A stretch of 18,034 bases of DNA from positions 1 to 18,034 of the forward strand of contig JALQVJ010000350.1 of NCBI GenBank assembly GCA_023260355.1, read 5' to 3'. Shown piece by piece: positions 1-8,405 of this stretch. Below the pieces are notes generated by a model. The model did not search any database, was not told the origin of the DNA, and worked only from the letters and a program-made list of their open reading frames with translations. Source of the DNA: Burkholderiaceae bacterium (GTDB lineage: Bacteria > Pseudomonadota > Gammaproteobacteria > Burkholderiales > Burkholderiaceae_C). Within the stretch, counting starts at the first letter, position 1, and every line of letters begins with the position of its first letter. Position numbers and translations under genes: made by a program.

Positions 1-1083
1 GAAGTGCGTCAGATCATGGCGCAGGTGGGTATTCGCCAATTCGACGAACTCATTGGCCGCGCAGACTTGCTGGACACCCGCAAGGGCGTTGAGCACTGGA
101 CAGCCAAGGGCTTGGATTTCTCTCGCTTGTTCTATCAGCCACCCATGCCTGCAGAGGTTTCGCGTTACCACACAGAAACGCAAGACCATGGTTTGGAAAA
201 GGCGCTGGACCAGCGTTTGATTGAAAAATCCCGCGCAGCATTGGACAAGGGCGAGAAGGTCAAATTCATGGACCAAGCCCGCAACGTCAACCGCACCGTG
301 GGTGCGATGTTGTCAGGTGAGCTGGTGCGTTTGCGTCCAGAAGGTTTGCCAGACGACACCTTGCACATCCAGTTGGAGGGCACGGGGGGGCAGTCATTCG
401 GTGCTTTCTTGGCCAACGGCATCACGTTGAGCTTGGTGGGTGAGGCCAACGACTACACAGGCAAGGGTTTGAGCGGTGGGCGCATCATCGTGCGCCCAAG
501 TTTGGACTTCCGTGGCGACGCCGCGAACAACATCATCGTTGGAAACACGGTGCTCTATGGCGCAACTCGCGGTGAGGCCTTCTTCAGTGGCGTTGCCGGC
601 GAGCGCTTTGCTGTGCGCTTGTCGGGTGCACAGGCAGTGGTCGAGGGCACAGGTGACCACGGCTGCGAATACATGACGGGCGGTACGGTCGTCGTGTTGG
701 GCGCAACAGGTCGCAACTTCGCCGCGGGTATGAGTGGTGGTGTGGCGTACGTGTATGACGAAGACGGAACCTTCCACCAGCGCTGTAACCAAGCCATGGT
801 GGCCTTGGACCCTGTGCTCAAAGAAGCAGACCAAAAGGCGCAAGTCGACGTCGCCGTGTGGCACCGAGGATTCAGCGATGAGGTTCAACTCAAGCAAATG
901 ATCAGCGAACATTTGCGCTTGACGGGCTCCAAGCGCGCGCGCGACCTGTTGGATCACTGGGAGCAGGCCCGTGCGAAATTTGTGAAGGTCTTCCCCCATG
1001 AGTACAAGCGTGCTCTGGGAGAAATGCATGCCAAGCCGGCTGCAGTGGCCAAAGGTCAACAATCCGCGAAAGCGTCAGCCTAA
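1..1083 (+). CDS. gltB: Glutamate synthase large (alpha) subunit, C-terminal part
   Basis: This is the 3' end of the gene; the reading frame is already open at base 1 and about 360 residues are visible, whereas full-length GltB is about 1,500 residues. The visible part is the end of the FMN/synthase domain followed by the C-terminal GXGXG beta-helix domain, recognisable from repeated glycine-rich stretches such as [34 protein letters not shown] and [15 protein letters not shown]. GltB releases ammonia from glutamine, channels it to 2-oxoglutarate and forms glutamate, using electrons passed on from GltD. gltD follows 18 bases after the stop, so the two form an operon. The identification rests on the GXGXG pattern and the adjacent gltD. 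Confidence 0.96.
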   Translation, partial: EVRQIMAQVGIRQFDELIGRADLLDTRKGVEHWTAKGLDFSRLFYQPPMPAEVSRYHTETQDHGLEKALDQRLIEKSRAALDKGEKVKFMDQARNVNRTVGAMLSGELVRLRPEGLPDDTLHIQLEGTGGQSFGAFLANGITLSLVGEANDYTGKGLSGGRIIVRPSLDFRGDAANNIIVGNTVLYGATRGEAFFSGVAGERFAVRLSGAQAVVEGTGDHGCEYMTGGTVVVLGATGRNFAAGMSGGVAYVYDEDGTFHQRCNQAMVALDPVLKEADQKAQVDVAVWHRGFSDEVQLKQMISEHLRLTGSKRARDLLDHWEQARAKFVKVFPHEYKRALGEMHAKPAAVAKGQQSAKASA

Positions 1084-1101
1084 CCATCAGAGGAATTGAT
1101 C

Positions 1102-2568
1102 ATGGGAAAAGCGACAGGATTCATGGAGTTTGAGCGTGTGGAAGAGGGTTACGAGGAGCCGTCCAAGCGCGTCAAACATTACAAAGAGTTTGTGATTGGT
1201 TTGGATGAGGCCAGCGCCTCGGTGCAAGCGGCCCGTTGCATGGACTGCGGCACACCGTTTTGTAACAACGGCTGTCCGGTCAACAACATCATCCCCGACT
1301 TCAATGACTTGGTGTACACCAAGCAGTGGCGCCATGCCATCGACGTGCTGCATTCCACCAATAACTTTCCTGAGTTCACCGGCCGCATTTGCCCCGCTCC
1401 TTGCGAGGCGGCGTGCACCTTGAATTTCAACAGTGATCCAGTGGGAATCAAGTCGATTGAGCACGCGATCATCGATCGCGCATGGGCAGAAGGCTGGGTT
1501 GTACCTCAGCCCGCCAGCCGCAAGACAGGCAAGAAAATTGCCGTGGTCGGGGCTGGCCCTGCTGGCATGGCTGCGGCCCAACAGTTGGCGCGCGCGGGCC
1601 ACGATGTGACTTTGTTTGAAAAGAACGACCGTGTGGGCGGCTTGCTGCGCTATGGCATTCCTGACTTCAAGATGGAAAAGTCTCACATTGACCGCCGCGT
1701 GGCGCAAATGGAAGCCGAGGGCGTGACCTTCCGCACGGGCGTCTTGGTCGGCGCTTGGCCAAAGGACACCAAGGTCTACAACTGGTCCAAGGAAACCGTC
1801 CAAGCAGACGCTGTGTTGGCCGAGTTCGATGCCGTTTTGTTGACCGGCGGTTCAGAGCAGCCACGGGACTTGCCAGTGCCTGGTCGTGAATTGAATGGCA
1901 TCCATTTCGCGCTCGAGTTGCTGCAGCAGCAAAACAAGATCAACGCAGGTGATGCGTACCCCAACCCGATTCGGGCAGACGGCAAACATGTCGTCGTGAT
2001 TGGTGGTGGTGACACAGGCAGCGATTGCGTGGGCACCAGCAACCGCCACGGCGCCGCTAGCGTGGTTCAGTTCGAGGTCATGCCAATGCCTCCCGAGCAA
2101 GAGAACAAAGCCATGATTTGGCCTTATTGGCCCCTGAAGTTGCGCACCAGCAGCAGCCACGAAGAAGGTTGCACGCGTGAATTCGCCGTCTCAACCAAGC
2201 TGTTCTATGGCGAAAATGGCCAAGTCAAAGGCTTGAAGACTGTTGAAGTCGAATTCAAGAATGGCAAGCTCGAGGAAGTCCCCGGCACGGAAAAGGACGT
2301 CAAGGCAGATTTGGTGTTGCTCGCCATGGGGTTCACCAATCCGATGGCGTCGGTTTTGGACGCGTTCGGTGTCGCCAAAGATGGGCGCGGCAATGCACTG
2401 GCTTCAACCGAAGAAACCCATGGTTACGCCACCAATGTCGACAAAGTTTTTGCCGCAGGCGACATGCGTCGCGGGCAAAGTTTGGTGGTTTGGGCGATTC
2501 GTGAAGGTCGCCAAGCCGCCCGCGCGATTGATGAATTCCTGATGGGCGAAACAGCGCTTCCCCGCTGA
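1102..2568 (+). CDS. gltD: Glutamate synthase small (beta) subunit, NADPH-dependent
   Basis: This 488-residue iron-sulfur flavoprotein passes electrons from NADPH through FAD and [4Fe-4S] clusters to GltB. Two N-terminal cysteine groups are visible: C46, C49, C54, C58 ([14 protein letters not shown]) and C97, C101, C105 (CPAPCEAAC). The FAD-binding motif [11 protein letters not shown] lies near residues 148-158 and the NADPH-binding motif [14 protein letters not shown] near 298-311. The C-terminal part, [20 protein letters not shown], is typical of the family's second FAD contact. I chose the ATG at 1102 because AGAGGAA ends about seven bases upstream; an in-frame TTG at 1096 overlaps that ribosome binding site and is unlikely. 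Length is close to the usual 470-490 residues. An intrinsic terminator follows. Confidence 0.97.
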   Translation: MGKATGFMEFERVEEGYEEPSKRVKHYKEFVIGLDEASASVQAARCMDCGTPFCNNGCPVNNIIPDFNDLVYTKQWRHAIDVLHSTNNFPEFTGRICPAPCEAACTLNFNSDPVGIKSIEHAIIDRAWAEGWVVPQPASRKTGKKIAVVGAGPAGMAAAQQLARAGHDVTLFEKNDRVGGLLRYGIPDFKMEKSHIDRRVAQMEAEGVTFRTGVLVGAWPKDTKVYNWSKETVQADAVLAEFDAVLLTGGSEQPRDLPVPGRELNGIHFALELLQQQNKINAGDAYPNPIRADGKHVVVIGGGDTGSDCVGTSNRHGAASVVQFEVMPMPPEQENKAMIWPYWPLKLRTSSSHEEGCTREFAVSTKLFYGENGQVKGLKTVEVEFKNGKLEEVPGTEKDVKADLVLLAMGFTNPMASVLDAFGVAKDGRGNALASTEETHGYATNVDKVFAAGDMRRGQSLVVWAIREGRQAARAIDEFLMGETALPR

Positions 2569-2585
2569 TTGCAGGAAAGCCAAAG

Positions 2586-2626
2586 CACCCCACTGGCGCC
2601 ACAGGCGTCAGTGGGGTGTTCATTTT
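2586..2626 (+). terminator. Intrinsic terminator after gltD
   Basis: A 15-base arm at 2586-2600 (CACCCCACTGGCGCC) pairs with 2604-2618 (GGCGTCAGTGGGGTG) around the 3-base loop ACA, with one G-U wobble. It is followed by a T-rich tail, TTCATTTT. It begins 17 bases after the gltD stop and separates gltBD from the mla operon. Confidence 0.85.
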
Positions 2627-2730
2627 CTGCCCGGTCACTCAGTTCAGGCGCTTCATTTATCATGCGTGAAGGGGGTCTGTCCCACGGCCCGTGTCGCCGC
2701 CGCGCAAACCTGTGATTTAGAAAGCTTGTT

Positions 2731-3555
2731 GTGTCTTCTCCCGTGTTGGCTGAGTTCGATCAGGTTCACTTTGCTTATCAGCCGCATGCGCCGATATTGC
2801 AGGGCGTTAGCCTGCAGATTCCGCGCGGCAAAGTGACCGCTCTGATGGGGGCGTCTGGCGGTGGTAAGACGACGCTTTTGCGGTTGCTCGGTGGACAAAT
2901 CCAAGCGCAGTCCGGTCGTGTACACGTGTTTGGGCAAGCACTCGATCAAGTCGACCATCAAAACCTGTATGCCCTGCGTCGGCGCATGGGCATGTTGTTC
3001 CAGTTTGGGGCCTTGTTCACCGATTTGACCGTGTTTGACAATGTCGCTTTTCCGCTGCGTGAGCACACGCGTTTGCCGGAAAACCTCATCCGAGACATCG
3101 TGCTCCTCAAGCTCAACGCGGTTGGGTTGAGGGGCGCGCGCGATTTATACCCTGCAGATATATCTGGAGGAATGGCGCGCCGTGTGGCGCTGGCTCGAGC
3201 GATGGCACTGGACCCGGAGCTCATGATGTACGACGAGCCATTTGCTGGGTTGGACCCGATTTCTCTGGGCACGGCCGCCCAGCTCATACGCCAATTGAAT
3301 GACGCTTTGGGGCTGACCAGCGTCATCGTTTCGCATGACCTCGATGAGACGTTTCGGATCGCGGATCACGTGGTGATCCTCGCGAACGGGCGCATCGCAA
3401 CGCAGGGCACCCCTGAGCAAGTTCGCCAATGTGCAGACCCGCTGGTGCGCCAATTCGTCAACGCAAGTGCGGAGGGGCCTGTGCGTTTCCATTACCCTGC
3501 CCCCGATTTGTCAGCCGATTTCATGCTGGGCACGTCGAAGGGGGGGCAACTGTGA
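2731..3555 (+). CDS. mlaF: Mla phospholipid ABC transporter ATPase MlaF
   Basis: This 274-residue cytoplasmic ATPase powers the MlaFEDB inner-membrane complex, which moves phospholipids between the inner membrane and the periplasmic carrier MlaC. Visible motifs are Walker A GASGGGKT (residues 40-47), the Q-loop Q91, the ABC signature ISGGMARR (144-151), Walker B LMMYDEP (164-170) and the switch histidine H202 in VSHDL. The GTG at 2731 is the most upstream plausible start: an in-frame TGA lies at 2713 and a weak AGAAAG site sits six bases before it. A GTG at 2743 is the alternative. The stop overlaps the mlaE start by three of four bases (GTGA). It is first in the mlaFEDACB operon; I see no clear promoter in the 2627-2730 gap. 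Confidence 0.95.
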   Translation: MSSPVLAEFDQVHFAYQPHAPILQGVSLQIPRGKVTALMGASGGGKTTLLRLLGGQIQAQSGRVHVFGQALDQVDHQNLYALRRRMGMLFQFGALFTDLTVFDNVAFPLREHTRLPENLIRDIVLLKLNAVGLRGARDLYPADISGGMARRVALARAMALDPELMMYDEPFAGLDPISLGTAAQLIRQLNDALGLTSVIVSHDLDETFRIADHVVILANGRIATQGTPEQVRQCADPLVRQFVNASAEGPVRFHYPAPDLSADFMLGTSKGGQL

Positions 3556-4328
3556 AAGGCCTGAGCCATATTGGTTGGGTGACTCGCGCATGGCTGGCTC
3601 GGCTTGGGCGAGGCTTCATGTTGTTTTTTAGGCTGCTGGTGGTGGCCCCGAGGGCTATGTTGCGGTTTGGGTTGGTCCGCGATCAGATGCACTTTTTGGG
3701 CAATCACAGCCTTCTGATCATTGTGGTCTCAGGCGCCTTTGTGGGTTTTGTGCTGGGATTGCAGGGTTATTACACCTTGCAACGCTACGGCTCCTCGGAG
3801 GCACTGGGGTTGTTGGTCGCCCTGAGTTTGGTGCGCGAGTTGGGGCCAGTCGTCGCGGCGTTGTTGTTTGCCGGGCGCGCCGGGACTTCGCTCACTGCCG
3901 AAATTGGGCTCATGAAGGCTGGCGAGCAATTGACGGCGATGGAAATGATGGCCGTTGACCCGGTTGCGCGTATTTTGGCACCCCGATTCTTGGGCGGCGC
4001 ACTGGTGATGCCGATACTGGCGGCGGTCTTCAGTGCAGTTGGTATTTTGGGTGGCTGGTTGGTGGGCGTCGTCTTGATTGGTGTCGATGAGGGCTCGTTT
4101 TGGAGCCAAATGCAATCAGGTGTTGATGTGTGGCGCGACGTTGGCAACGGCATTGTGAAGAGCATGGTTTTTGGAGTCGTTGTGACGTTTTTGGCCGTCC
4201 TGCAAGGTTTCTCATGTCAGGCCACCCCTGAGGGGGTTGCCAAAGCCACGACACGCACTGTGGTCATGGCATCGCTCAGCGTTCTGGCCTTAGACTTTTT
4301 ACTGACCGCGCTGATGTTCTCGATTTGA
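3552..4328 (+). CDS. mlaE: Mla phospholipid ABC transporter permease MlaE
   Basis: This 258-residue inner-membrane protein is the permease subunit of the MlaFEDB complex. Hydrophobic segments are clear around residues 52-72, 86-108, 146-178, 202-220 and 238-257. The family's conserved core, FAGRAGTSLTAEIGLMKAGE at about 106-125, is present. The start is the GTG at 3552, which overlaps the mlaF stop as GTGA and is preceded by a strong GGGGGG purine run, indicating translational coupling. The frame stays open upstream, but that sequence lies inside mlaF and reads as out-of-frame shadow. Length matches the E. coli family member of about 260 residues. Confidence 0.95.
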   Translation: MKGLSHIGWVTRAWLARLGRGFMLFFRLLVVAPRAMLRFGLVRDQMHFLGNHSLLIIVVSGAFVGFVLGLQGYYTLQRYGSSEALGLLVALSLVRELGPVVAALLFAGRAGTSLTAEIGLMKAGEQLTAMEMMAVDPVARILAPRFLGGALVMPILAAVFSAVGILGGWLVGVVLIGVDEGSFWSQMQSGVDVWRDVGNGIVKSMVFGVVVTFLAVLQGFSCQATPEGVAKATTRTVVMASLSVLALDFLLTALMFSI

Positions 4329-4350
4329 GCGTGCGCGAAGGAAAACAACA

Positions 4351-4824
4351 ATGCAAAAATCTAAATGGGATGTATGGGTTGGCCTGCTGGTTGTCACAGG
4401 GGTGCTGGCCATTGCTTTTTTGGCCATGAAGTCAGCGAATCTGCTCCAAACAAATTGGGGAGGAACGTATCAAATCACCGCGCGATTTGAAAACATTGGG
4501 GGACTCAAGCCCCAAGCGGCGGTGAAAAGCGCGGGTGTGGTGGTCGGGCGGGTCCAGTCGATTCGCTTTGATATGCAAACCTACCAAGCCCGCGTGGTGA
4601 TGAACATCAACAAGGAGTTCTTGTTTCCCAAAGATTCGTCTTTGAAGATTTTGACCAGCGGCTTGCTGGGTGAGCAGTATGTGGGCGTACAAGCGGGTTA
4701 TGCGGCCAAGACGTGGCAAGGTGGCGAAGTCGTCACCCAAACCCAGTCTGCAGTGGTGTTGGAGAGCTTGATCAGCCAGTTTTTGTTCAATCAAACGGCC
4801 AACAAAGCGGATGGACAAAAATGA
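4351..4824 (+). CDS. mlaD: MCE-domain lipid-binding subunit MlaD
   Basis: This 157-residue, membrane-anchored periplasmic protein forms the lipid channel ring on top of MlaFE. A single N-terminal hydrophobic anchor covers roughly residues 8-27 (VWVGLLVVTGVLAIAFLAMK). It is followed by one MCE domain with the diagnostic stretch FENIGGLKPQAAVKSAGVVV and then LLGEQYVGVQAG. A short C-terminal hydrophobic helix, VLESLISQFLFNQ, fits the pore-lining helix of the ring. The protein is shorter than E. coli MlaD (about 183 residues), with the difference in the C-terminal tail. GAAGGAAA seven bases upstream supports the ATG. The stop overlaps the mlaA start as ATGA. Confidence 0.94.
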   Translation: MQKSKWDVWVGLLVVTGVLAIAFLAMKSANLLQTNWGGTYQITARFENIGGLKPQAAVKSAGVVVGRVQSIRFDMQTYQARVVMNINKEFLFPKDSSLKILTSGLLGEQYVGVQAGYAAKTWQGGEVVTQTQSAVVLESLISQFLFNQTANKADGQK

Positions 4825-5510
4825 AAGCCAAGTTTGCAAGTCTTGCGTTGATCTTGACCGCTCTGGGCGGCTGTGCGACGGGACCCTATGCCGATCCCAA
4901 AGACCCGTTCGAGCCGCTGAATCGCGAGATTTACGCGTTCAATGACTCGGTAGACCAAGCCATTGCTGCGCCTGTGGCGCGCACTTACAAGCAGGTGGTG
5001 CCCGAGCTTGTGCAAGAAGGCGTGGGTCATTTTTTTGGCAACTTGGGAGATGCTTGGTCAGGGGTCAACGCGTTGTTGCAAGGCCAAGGGGAAGCCGGCC
5101 TCACCAACCTCATGCGGTTCACGACCAACACGGTTTTTGGTTTTTGGGGCGTGCTGGATATCGCGACTGAGATGCGCATGCGCAGAACAACAACAAACCT
5201 GAGTGATACCTTGGGGGTTTGGGGGGTTCCGACGGGCCCGTACGTGGTTCTGCCGTTGTTGGGGCCTTCCACCGCGCGTGGCGTGGTGGGCAAAGTCGGC
5301 GAAAGCCATGCCGGCCCTGTCGCGAACCCATTGAACGAGGTGAACGACAAGCAAACACGCATCGGCTTGGGCTTGCTGGGGGTGGTTGATCAGCGGGCTG
5401 GTTTGCTGAATGTCACAGATCGGCTGGGTGGATTGGCGCTGGACCCCTATAGTTTTGTCCGTGATGCCTATCTGCAACGGGAAGCCCATAGAATTTCTCC
5501 TCAGCAATAA
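4821..5510 (+). CDS. mlaA: Outer-membrane phospholipid-retrieval lipoprotein MlaA (VacJ)
   Basis: This 229-residue lipoprotein is expected in the outer membrane, where MlaA family proteins remove misplaced phospholipids from the outer leaflet and hand them to MlaC. A lipoprotein signal peptide ends in the lipobox LGGC, with the acylated cysteine at residue 18. The family hallmark DPFEPLNREIYAFND follows shortly after, and later MRRTTTNLSDTLGVWGV and GPYVVLPLLGPSTARG match the conserved core. I chose the ATG at 4821, which overlaps the mlaD stop (ATGA) and puts the signal peptide at the true N-terminus. The frame is open 36 codons further upstream, but only within mlaD. In E. coli mlaA is unlinked; here it is inside the operon. 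Confidence 0.95.
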   Translation: MKAKFASLALILTALGGCATGPYADPKDPFEPLNREIYAFNDSVDQAIAAPVARTYKQVVPELVQEGVGHFFGNLGDAWSGVNALLQGQGEAGLTNLMRFTTNTVFGFWGVLDIATEMRMRRTTTNLSDTLGVWGVPTGPYVVLPLLGPSTARGVVGKVGESHAGPVANPLNEVNDKQTRIGLGLLGVVDQRAGLLNVTDRLGGLALDPYSFVRDAYLQREAHRISPQQ

Positions 5511-5551
5511 GAGCTCTCAAAAGGAGCTGAAACAGGGAAGAAAGGTCAATC

Positions 5552-6181
5552 GTGCATCCAGTCATCAAACGGTTTAGATCGGTCGTTGTCTTGGGTTGCC
5601 TCCTTGCTGGGTTTGTCACGGCATGGGCGGCCAGCCCTATCGAGCGGCCGGCGCCCGGCCAGTTCATCGAAACGCTCGGCAATCAACTTTTGGCTCGGGT
5701 CACATCTGACCCCAAAGTCGCTGCTGGGGATAACAAAGCGGTTCGGGCTTTGGTCGACGAGCTGGTGTTGCCCGTGTTGGCCTTTGAGCAAATGACCGCG
5801 TCCTCGGTGGGGCCCGCTTGGCGCTCTGCCAGCCCGGCTCAGCGCATGGCGCTGCAAGAACAGTTCAAACTTCTTTTGGTGCGCACTTACGCTGGTGCTC
5901 TGAAGCAGTTGCAGGGCAAAACGCTGGTGGTGTTCCCGGTGCGCATGGCGCCTGATGACACCGACGTGACCGTTCGCTCTGAGATCCAAGGCCTTGGCAG
6001 CGAGCCCGTGCCCCTGGCTTATCGCCTGAGTTTTGAAGAGGGCGCTTGGGTCATCAATGACATCAATGTGATTGGGATTTGGTTGGTGGAAACCTACCGC
6101 ACACAATTTGCTCAGCAAATCCAGAAAACAGGGGTTGATGGGCTGATCAAGGCGCTCAAACGCCTGAATGGCAATGCCTGA
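5552..6181 (+). CDS. mlaC: Periplasmic phospholipid-binding protein MlaC
   Basis: This 209-residue periplasmic shuttle carries phospholipids between MlaA in the outer membrane and MlaFEDB in the inner membrane (Ttg2D/MlaC family). A Sec signal peptide is clear: positive residues K6, R7 and R9, a hydrophobic core VVVLGCLLAGFV, and a likely cleavage after AWA near residue 26. The mature part has the family pattern PVLAFEQMTASSVGPAWR, then QFKLLLVRTYAGAL, and near the end WVINDINVIGIWLVETYRTQ. The start is a GTG with AAAGG about six bases upstream. The gap to mlaA is 41 bases, the widest inside the operon except at the boundary to the next gene pair. Confidence 0.94.
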   Translation: MHPVIKRFRSVVVLGCLLAGFVTAWAASPIERPAPGQFIETLGNQLLARVTSDPKVAAGDNKAVRALVDELVLPVLAFEQMTASSVGPAWRSASPAQRMALQEQFKLLLVRTYAGALKQLQGKTLVVFPVRMAPDDTDVTVRSEIQGLGSEPVPLAYRLSFEEGAWVINDINVIGIWLVETYRTQFAQQIQKTGVDGLIKALKRLNGNA

Positions 6182-6455
6182 GATGCTGTCGCTGCCTGCA
6201 CAGTTGAACCATGGGGTGGATATTCCCCGCGAGTTGGAGCGTTTGTGGGCGTTATCGCCGGCAGAGGGTGCTGTCGAGGTGGACGCCAGCACGCTGGAGA
6301 AACTGGACAGCAGTGCCGTCGCACTTCTTTTAGAGTGGCAGAGACGCCTGCAACGTCGGAGGCAGGCGTTGGTGATCCGCAACCCGTCAGCCGCGCTGAC
6401 GTCTTTGTTGCAGGTTTACGGTGTTGGCGAATTGTTAGCGATTTCATCGCCTTGA
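6168..6455 (+). CDS. mlaB: STAS-domain protein MlaB
   Basis: This small cytoplasmic STAS-domain protein of up to 95 residues should bind MlaF and support assembly and activity of the transporter. The STAS signature is visible as VEVDASTLEKLDSSAVALLL, where the serine pair sits at the site equivalent to the anti-sigma-antagonist phosphorylation position; phosphorylation itself cannot be inferred. The start is uncertain: in-frame ATGs occur at 6168, 6174 and 6183, none with a good ribosome binding site. The first two overlap the mlaC stop (6179-6181), so coupling to mlaC translation is likely. The family normally has 90-100 residues, which all three starts roughly satisfy. Confidence 0.88.
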   Translation: MAMPEMLSLPAQLNHGVDIPRELERLWALSPAEGAVEVDASTLEKLDSSAVALLLEWQRRLQRRRQALVIRNPSAALTSLLQVYGVGELLAISSP

Positions 6456-6480
6456 GCCGGTGAGGGCGTCGCCAGCGTTC

Positions 6481-6486
6481 TAAAAT
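6481..6486 (+). promoter_or_regulatory. Possible -10 element for a near-leaderless ABC-2 exporter transcript
   Basis: TAAAAT at 6481-6486 lies only nine bases before the ATG at 6496, and no Shine-Dalgarno sequence precedes that ATG. If functional, transcription would begin about two or three bases before the start codon. No good -35 hexamer is found at 16-18 bases; a TTGAGC at 6452 is about 23 bases away. Confidence 0.35.
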
Positions 6487-6495
6487 ACGCGGTTC

Positions 6496-7401
6496 ATGCC
6501 CGCAATCACCTTTCAAAATGTATCCAAGTCTTACCGCACGAAGAGTGGCGGTGAGTTTCGCGCACTGAGTGGCGTTTCTTTTGACGTCAAGCAAGGCGAG
6601 TTTTTCGGCTTGTTGGGGCCCAATGGCGCGGGCAAAACATCGTTGATCAGCATTTTGGCGGGACTGAATCACCCGAGCAGCGGTCACGTGAGTGTCTTGG
6701 GCCACGATGTTGTCTCACAGTACTCAGATGCCAGGCAAGCAATTGGCGTGGTGCCCCAAGAGCTTGTGTTCGATCCTTTTTTCTCCGTGCGCGAAGCGCT
6801 GCGGATTCAATCGGGCTACTTCGGCATCCGGCGAAATGACCAGTGGATCGATGAGCTCCTGCACTACCTCGGTCTGAGCGACAAGGCGCATGCCAATATG
6901 CGCCAGTTGTCCGGCGGCATGAAGCGCCGTGTGTTGGTCGCTTTGGCGTTGGTCCATCGACCAAAAGTCTTGGTGCTCGATGAGCCAACAGCGGGTGTGG
7001 ATGTGGAGTTGCGACAGACGCTTTGGCAGTTTGTGGCGAAGCTGAATCGTGAAGGCACGACAGTATTGCTGACCACCCACTACCTGGAAGAGGCCGAGGC
7101 CTTGTGCTCACGTATCGCGATGTTGAAGCAAGGCAAATTGGTGGCGTTAGAGCGAACATCTGACTTGTTGTCTAAAGCCTCCAGCAGCGTGATCCGTTTC
7201 AAATTGGACACGCCCCTGCCTCCCGAGTTGGCGGCGCAAGCTCGGGTGACTGGACGCATCGTGCAGTTGCCCGCCCCCAATGCGGAGACCGTCGAAGAGA
7301 TACTGGCCCAAGTGCGCGCACACGGGGGTGTCGCAGAGCAAGTCGAGATTCGGCCTGCAGATCTGGAAGATGTGTTTATCAGCGTGATGGAGCGTGGATG
7401 A
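6496..7401 (+). CDS. ABC-2 type transporter ATP-binding protein (YadG/CcmA-like)
   Basis: This 301-residue ABC ATPase pairs with the permease that follows. Motifs visible are Walker A GPNGAGKTS (residues 41-49), the Q-loop around VVPQE (86-90), the signature LSGGMKRR (138-145), Walker B VLVLDEPTAG (158-167) and the switch histidine H195 in TTHYLEEAE. The C-terminal 80 residues form the regulatory extension common in ABC-2 exporters. The closest family I recognise is YadG-like, near NodI/DrrA; the substrate cannot be read from the sequence. The gene sits between mlaB and ibaG, an arrangement I recall from Burkholderiales, but a role in lipid or envelope export is inference. The start has no ribosome binding site. 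The stop overlaps the permease start (ATGA). Confidence 0.92.
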   Translation: MPAITFQNVSKSYRTKSGGEFRALSGVSFDVKQGEFFGLLGPNGAGKTSLISILAGLNHPSSGHVSVLGHDVVSQYSDARQAIGVVPQELVFDPFFSVREALRIQSGYFGIRRNDQWIDELLHYLGLSDKAHANMRQLSGGMKRRVLVALALVHRPKVLVLDEPTAGVDVELRQTLWQFVAKLNREGTTVLLTTHYLEEAEALCSRIAMLKQGKLVALERTSDLLSKASSSVIRFKLDTPLPPELAAQARVTGRIVQLPAPNAETVEEILAQVRAHGGVAEQVEIRPADLEDVFISVMERG

Positions 7402-8156
7402 TGATCGGCTGGCAAACCCTCTTCTACAAGGAGATATTGCGGTTTTGGAAAGTTGGGTTCCAGACCGTTGCGGCTCCCGTGCTGACTGCGCTGATGTATA
7501 TGTTGATATTCGGTCACGTGTTGCAGGACCGTGTGACGGTTTTTGACGGCGTGTCTTACACGCGGTTTTTGGTGCCCGGTTTGGTGATGATGAGCATGCT
7601 TCAAAACGCGTTTGCCAACAGCGCCTCCAGCCTCGTGCAGAGCAAGATCATGGGCAATTTGGTGTTTGTGCTTTTGACGCCGCTGTCCCACTGGGCGTGG
7701 TTTTGGGCCTATGTGTTGTCGGCTGCTTTGCGAGGCTTGGTGGTGGGTTTGGGCGTTTTGCTTGTGACAGCTTGGTTTGCAGGACTGAGCATGGACCACC
7801 CCGTTTGGATTTTGACCTTTGCTGTACTCGGCTCGGCTTTGCTCGGTGCGCTGGGCGTGATTGCCGGACTTTGGGCAGACAAATTCGACCAACTGGCCGC
7901 CTTCCAAAACTTTGTCATCATGCCCATGACGTTTTTGAGCGGCGTGTTCTATTCCATTCACTCGCTCCCCAGTTTTTGGCAAGCCGTGAGCCACTTCAAT
8001 CCCTTCTTCTACATGATTGATGGCTTCCGCTACGGATTTTTTGGGCAGAGCGATGTCTCGCCGTGGCTGAGCCTGTCCATCGTGGGCGTTGCGTTGTTTG
8101 GAGTGTCTGCTTTGACACTGAATTTACTGAAACGCGGATACAAAATCCGCCATTGA
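7398..8156 (+). CDS. ABC-2 type transporter permease (YadH-like)
   Basis: This 252-residue inner-membrane protein has about six hydrophobic segments: roughly residues 19-40, 55-75, 82-106 and 110-132 as two adjacent helices, 135-155, 168-190 and 224-242. It shows the ABC-2 membrane signature region FQNFVIMPMTFLSGVFYSI followed by LPSFWQAVSHFNPFFYMIDG, typical of YadH and related exporters. It overlaps the ATPase gene by four bases (ATGA), so the two proteins should form one exporter. An ATG at 7401 is an equally possible start that would change the protein by one residue. The transported substrate is unknown. Confidence 0.92.
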   Translation: MMIGWQTLFYKEILRFWKVGFQTVAAPVLTALMYMLIFGHVLQDRVTVFDGVSYTRFLVPGLVMMSMLQNAFANSASSLVQSKIMGNLVFVLLTPLSHWAWFWAYVLSAALRGLVVGLGVLLVTAWFAGLSMDHPVWILTFAVLGSALLGALGVIAGLWADKFDQLAAFQNFVIMPMTFLSGVFYSIHSLPSFWQAVSHFNPFFYMIDGFRYGFFGQSDVSPWLSLSIVGVALFGVSALTLNLLKRGYKIRH

Positions 8157-8164
8157 TTGAGACT

Positions 8165-8404
8165 ATGACAGAAGATCAGCTGGCGAAAATCATTGAAGAC
8201 GGGCTGACCTGTGAGCACCTGGTGGTGACAGGCGACGGCCGACATTGGGCTGCCGAAATTGTCTCCCCAGAGTTTGAGGGCTTGTCGCGCATCAAGCGAC
8301 ATCAGCGGGTCTACGCCGCTTTGGGGACGCGCATCCAAACCGATGAGGTTCATGCGCTGTCAATGAAAACATGGACCCCCACTGAGTGGGCGCAGCAAGG
8401 CTGA
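8165..8404 (+). CDS. ibaG: BolA/IbaG family iron-sulfur metabolism protein
   Basis: This 79-residue protein belongs to the BolA family, IbaG (YrbA) branch. The family pattern is clear: [19 protein letters not shown], then [18 protein letters not shown] with the conserved histidine in RHQ, and the C-terminal [13 protein letters not shown]. BolA-type proteins partner with monothiol glutaredoxins in iron-sulfur or iron handling. I chose the ATG at 8165, eight bases after the permease stop, because homology begins there; the frame is open upstream but only inside the permease gene. murA begins one base after the ibaG stop. The mla–ibaG–murA linkage is shared with E. coli, which supports the assignment. 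Confidence 0.92.
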   Translation: MTEDQLAKIIEDGLTCEHLVVTGDGRHWAAEIVSPEFEGLSRIKRHQRVYAALGTRIQTDEVHALSMKTWTPTEWAQQG

Positions 8405-8405
8405 C

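Noticed and set aside
394..1062. 222-codon minus-strand open frame opposite gltB
   Set aside because: Antisense to the conserved GXGXG domain; no motif or plausible ribosome binding site seen.
1087..1803. 238-codon minus-strand open frame opposite gltD
   Set aside because: Antisense to the iron-sulfur and FAD domains of gltD; no recognisable protein.
2627..2730. Promoter for the mla operon (TATCAT at 2658)
   Set aside because: The hexamer is plausible but there is no matching -35 element and no other support. A promoter is expected here after the gltD terminator, yet I cannot locate it.
7080..7994. 304-codon minus-strand open frame opposite the ABC-2 ATPase and permease
   Set aside because: The composition (many H, Q and R) is typical of an antisense shadow, and it spans the boundary of two clear genes on the other strand.
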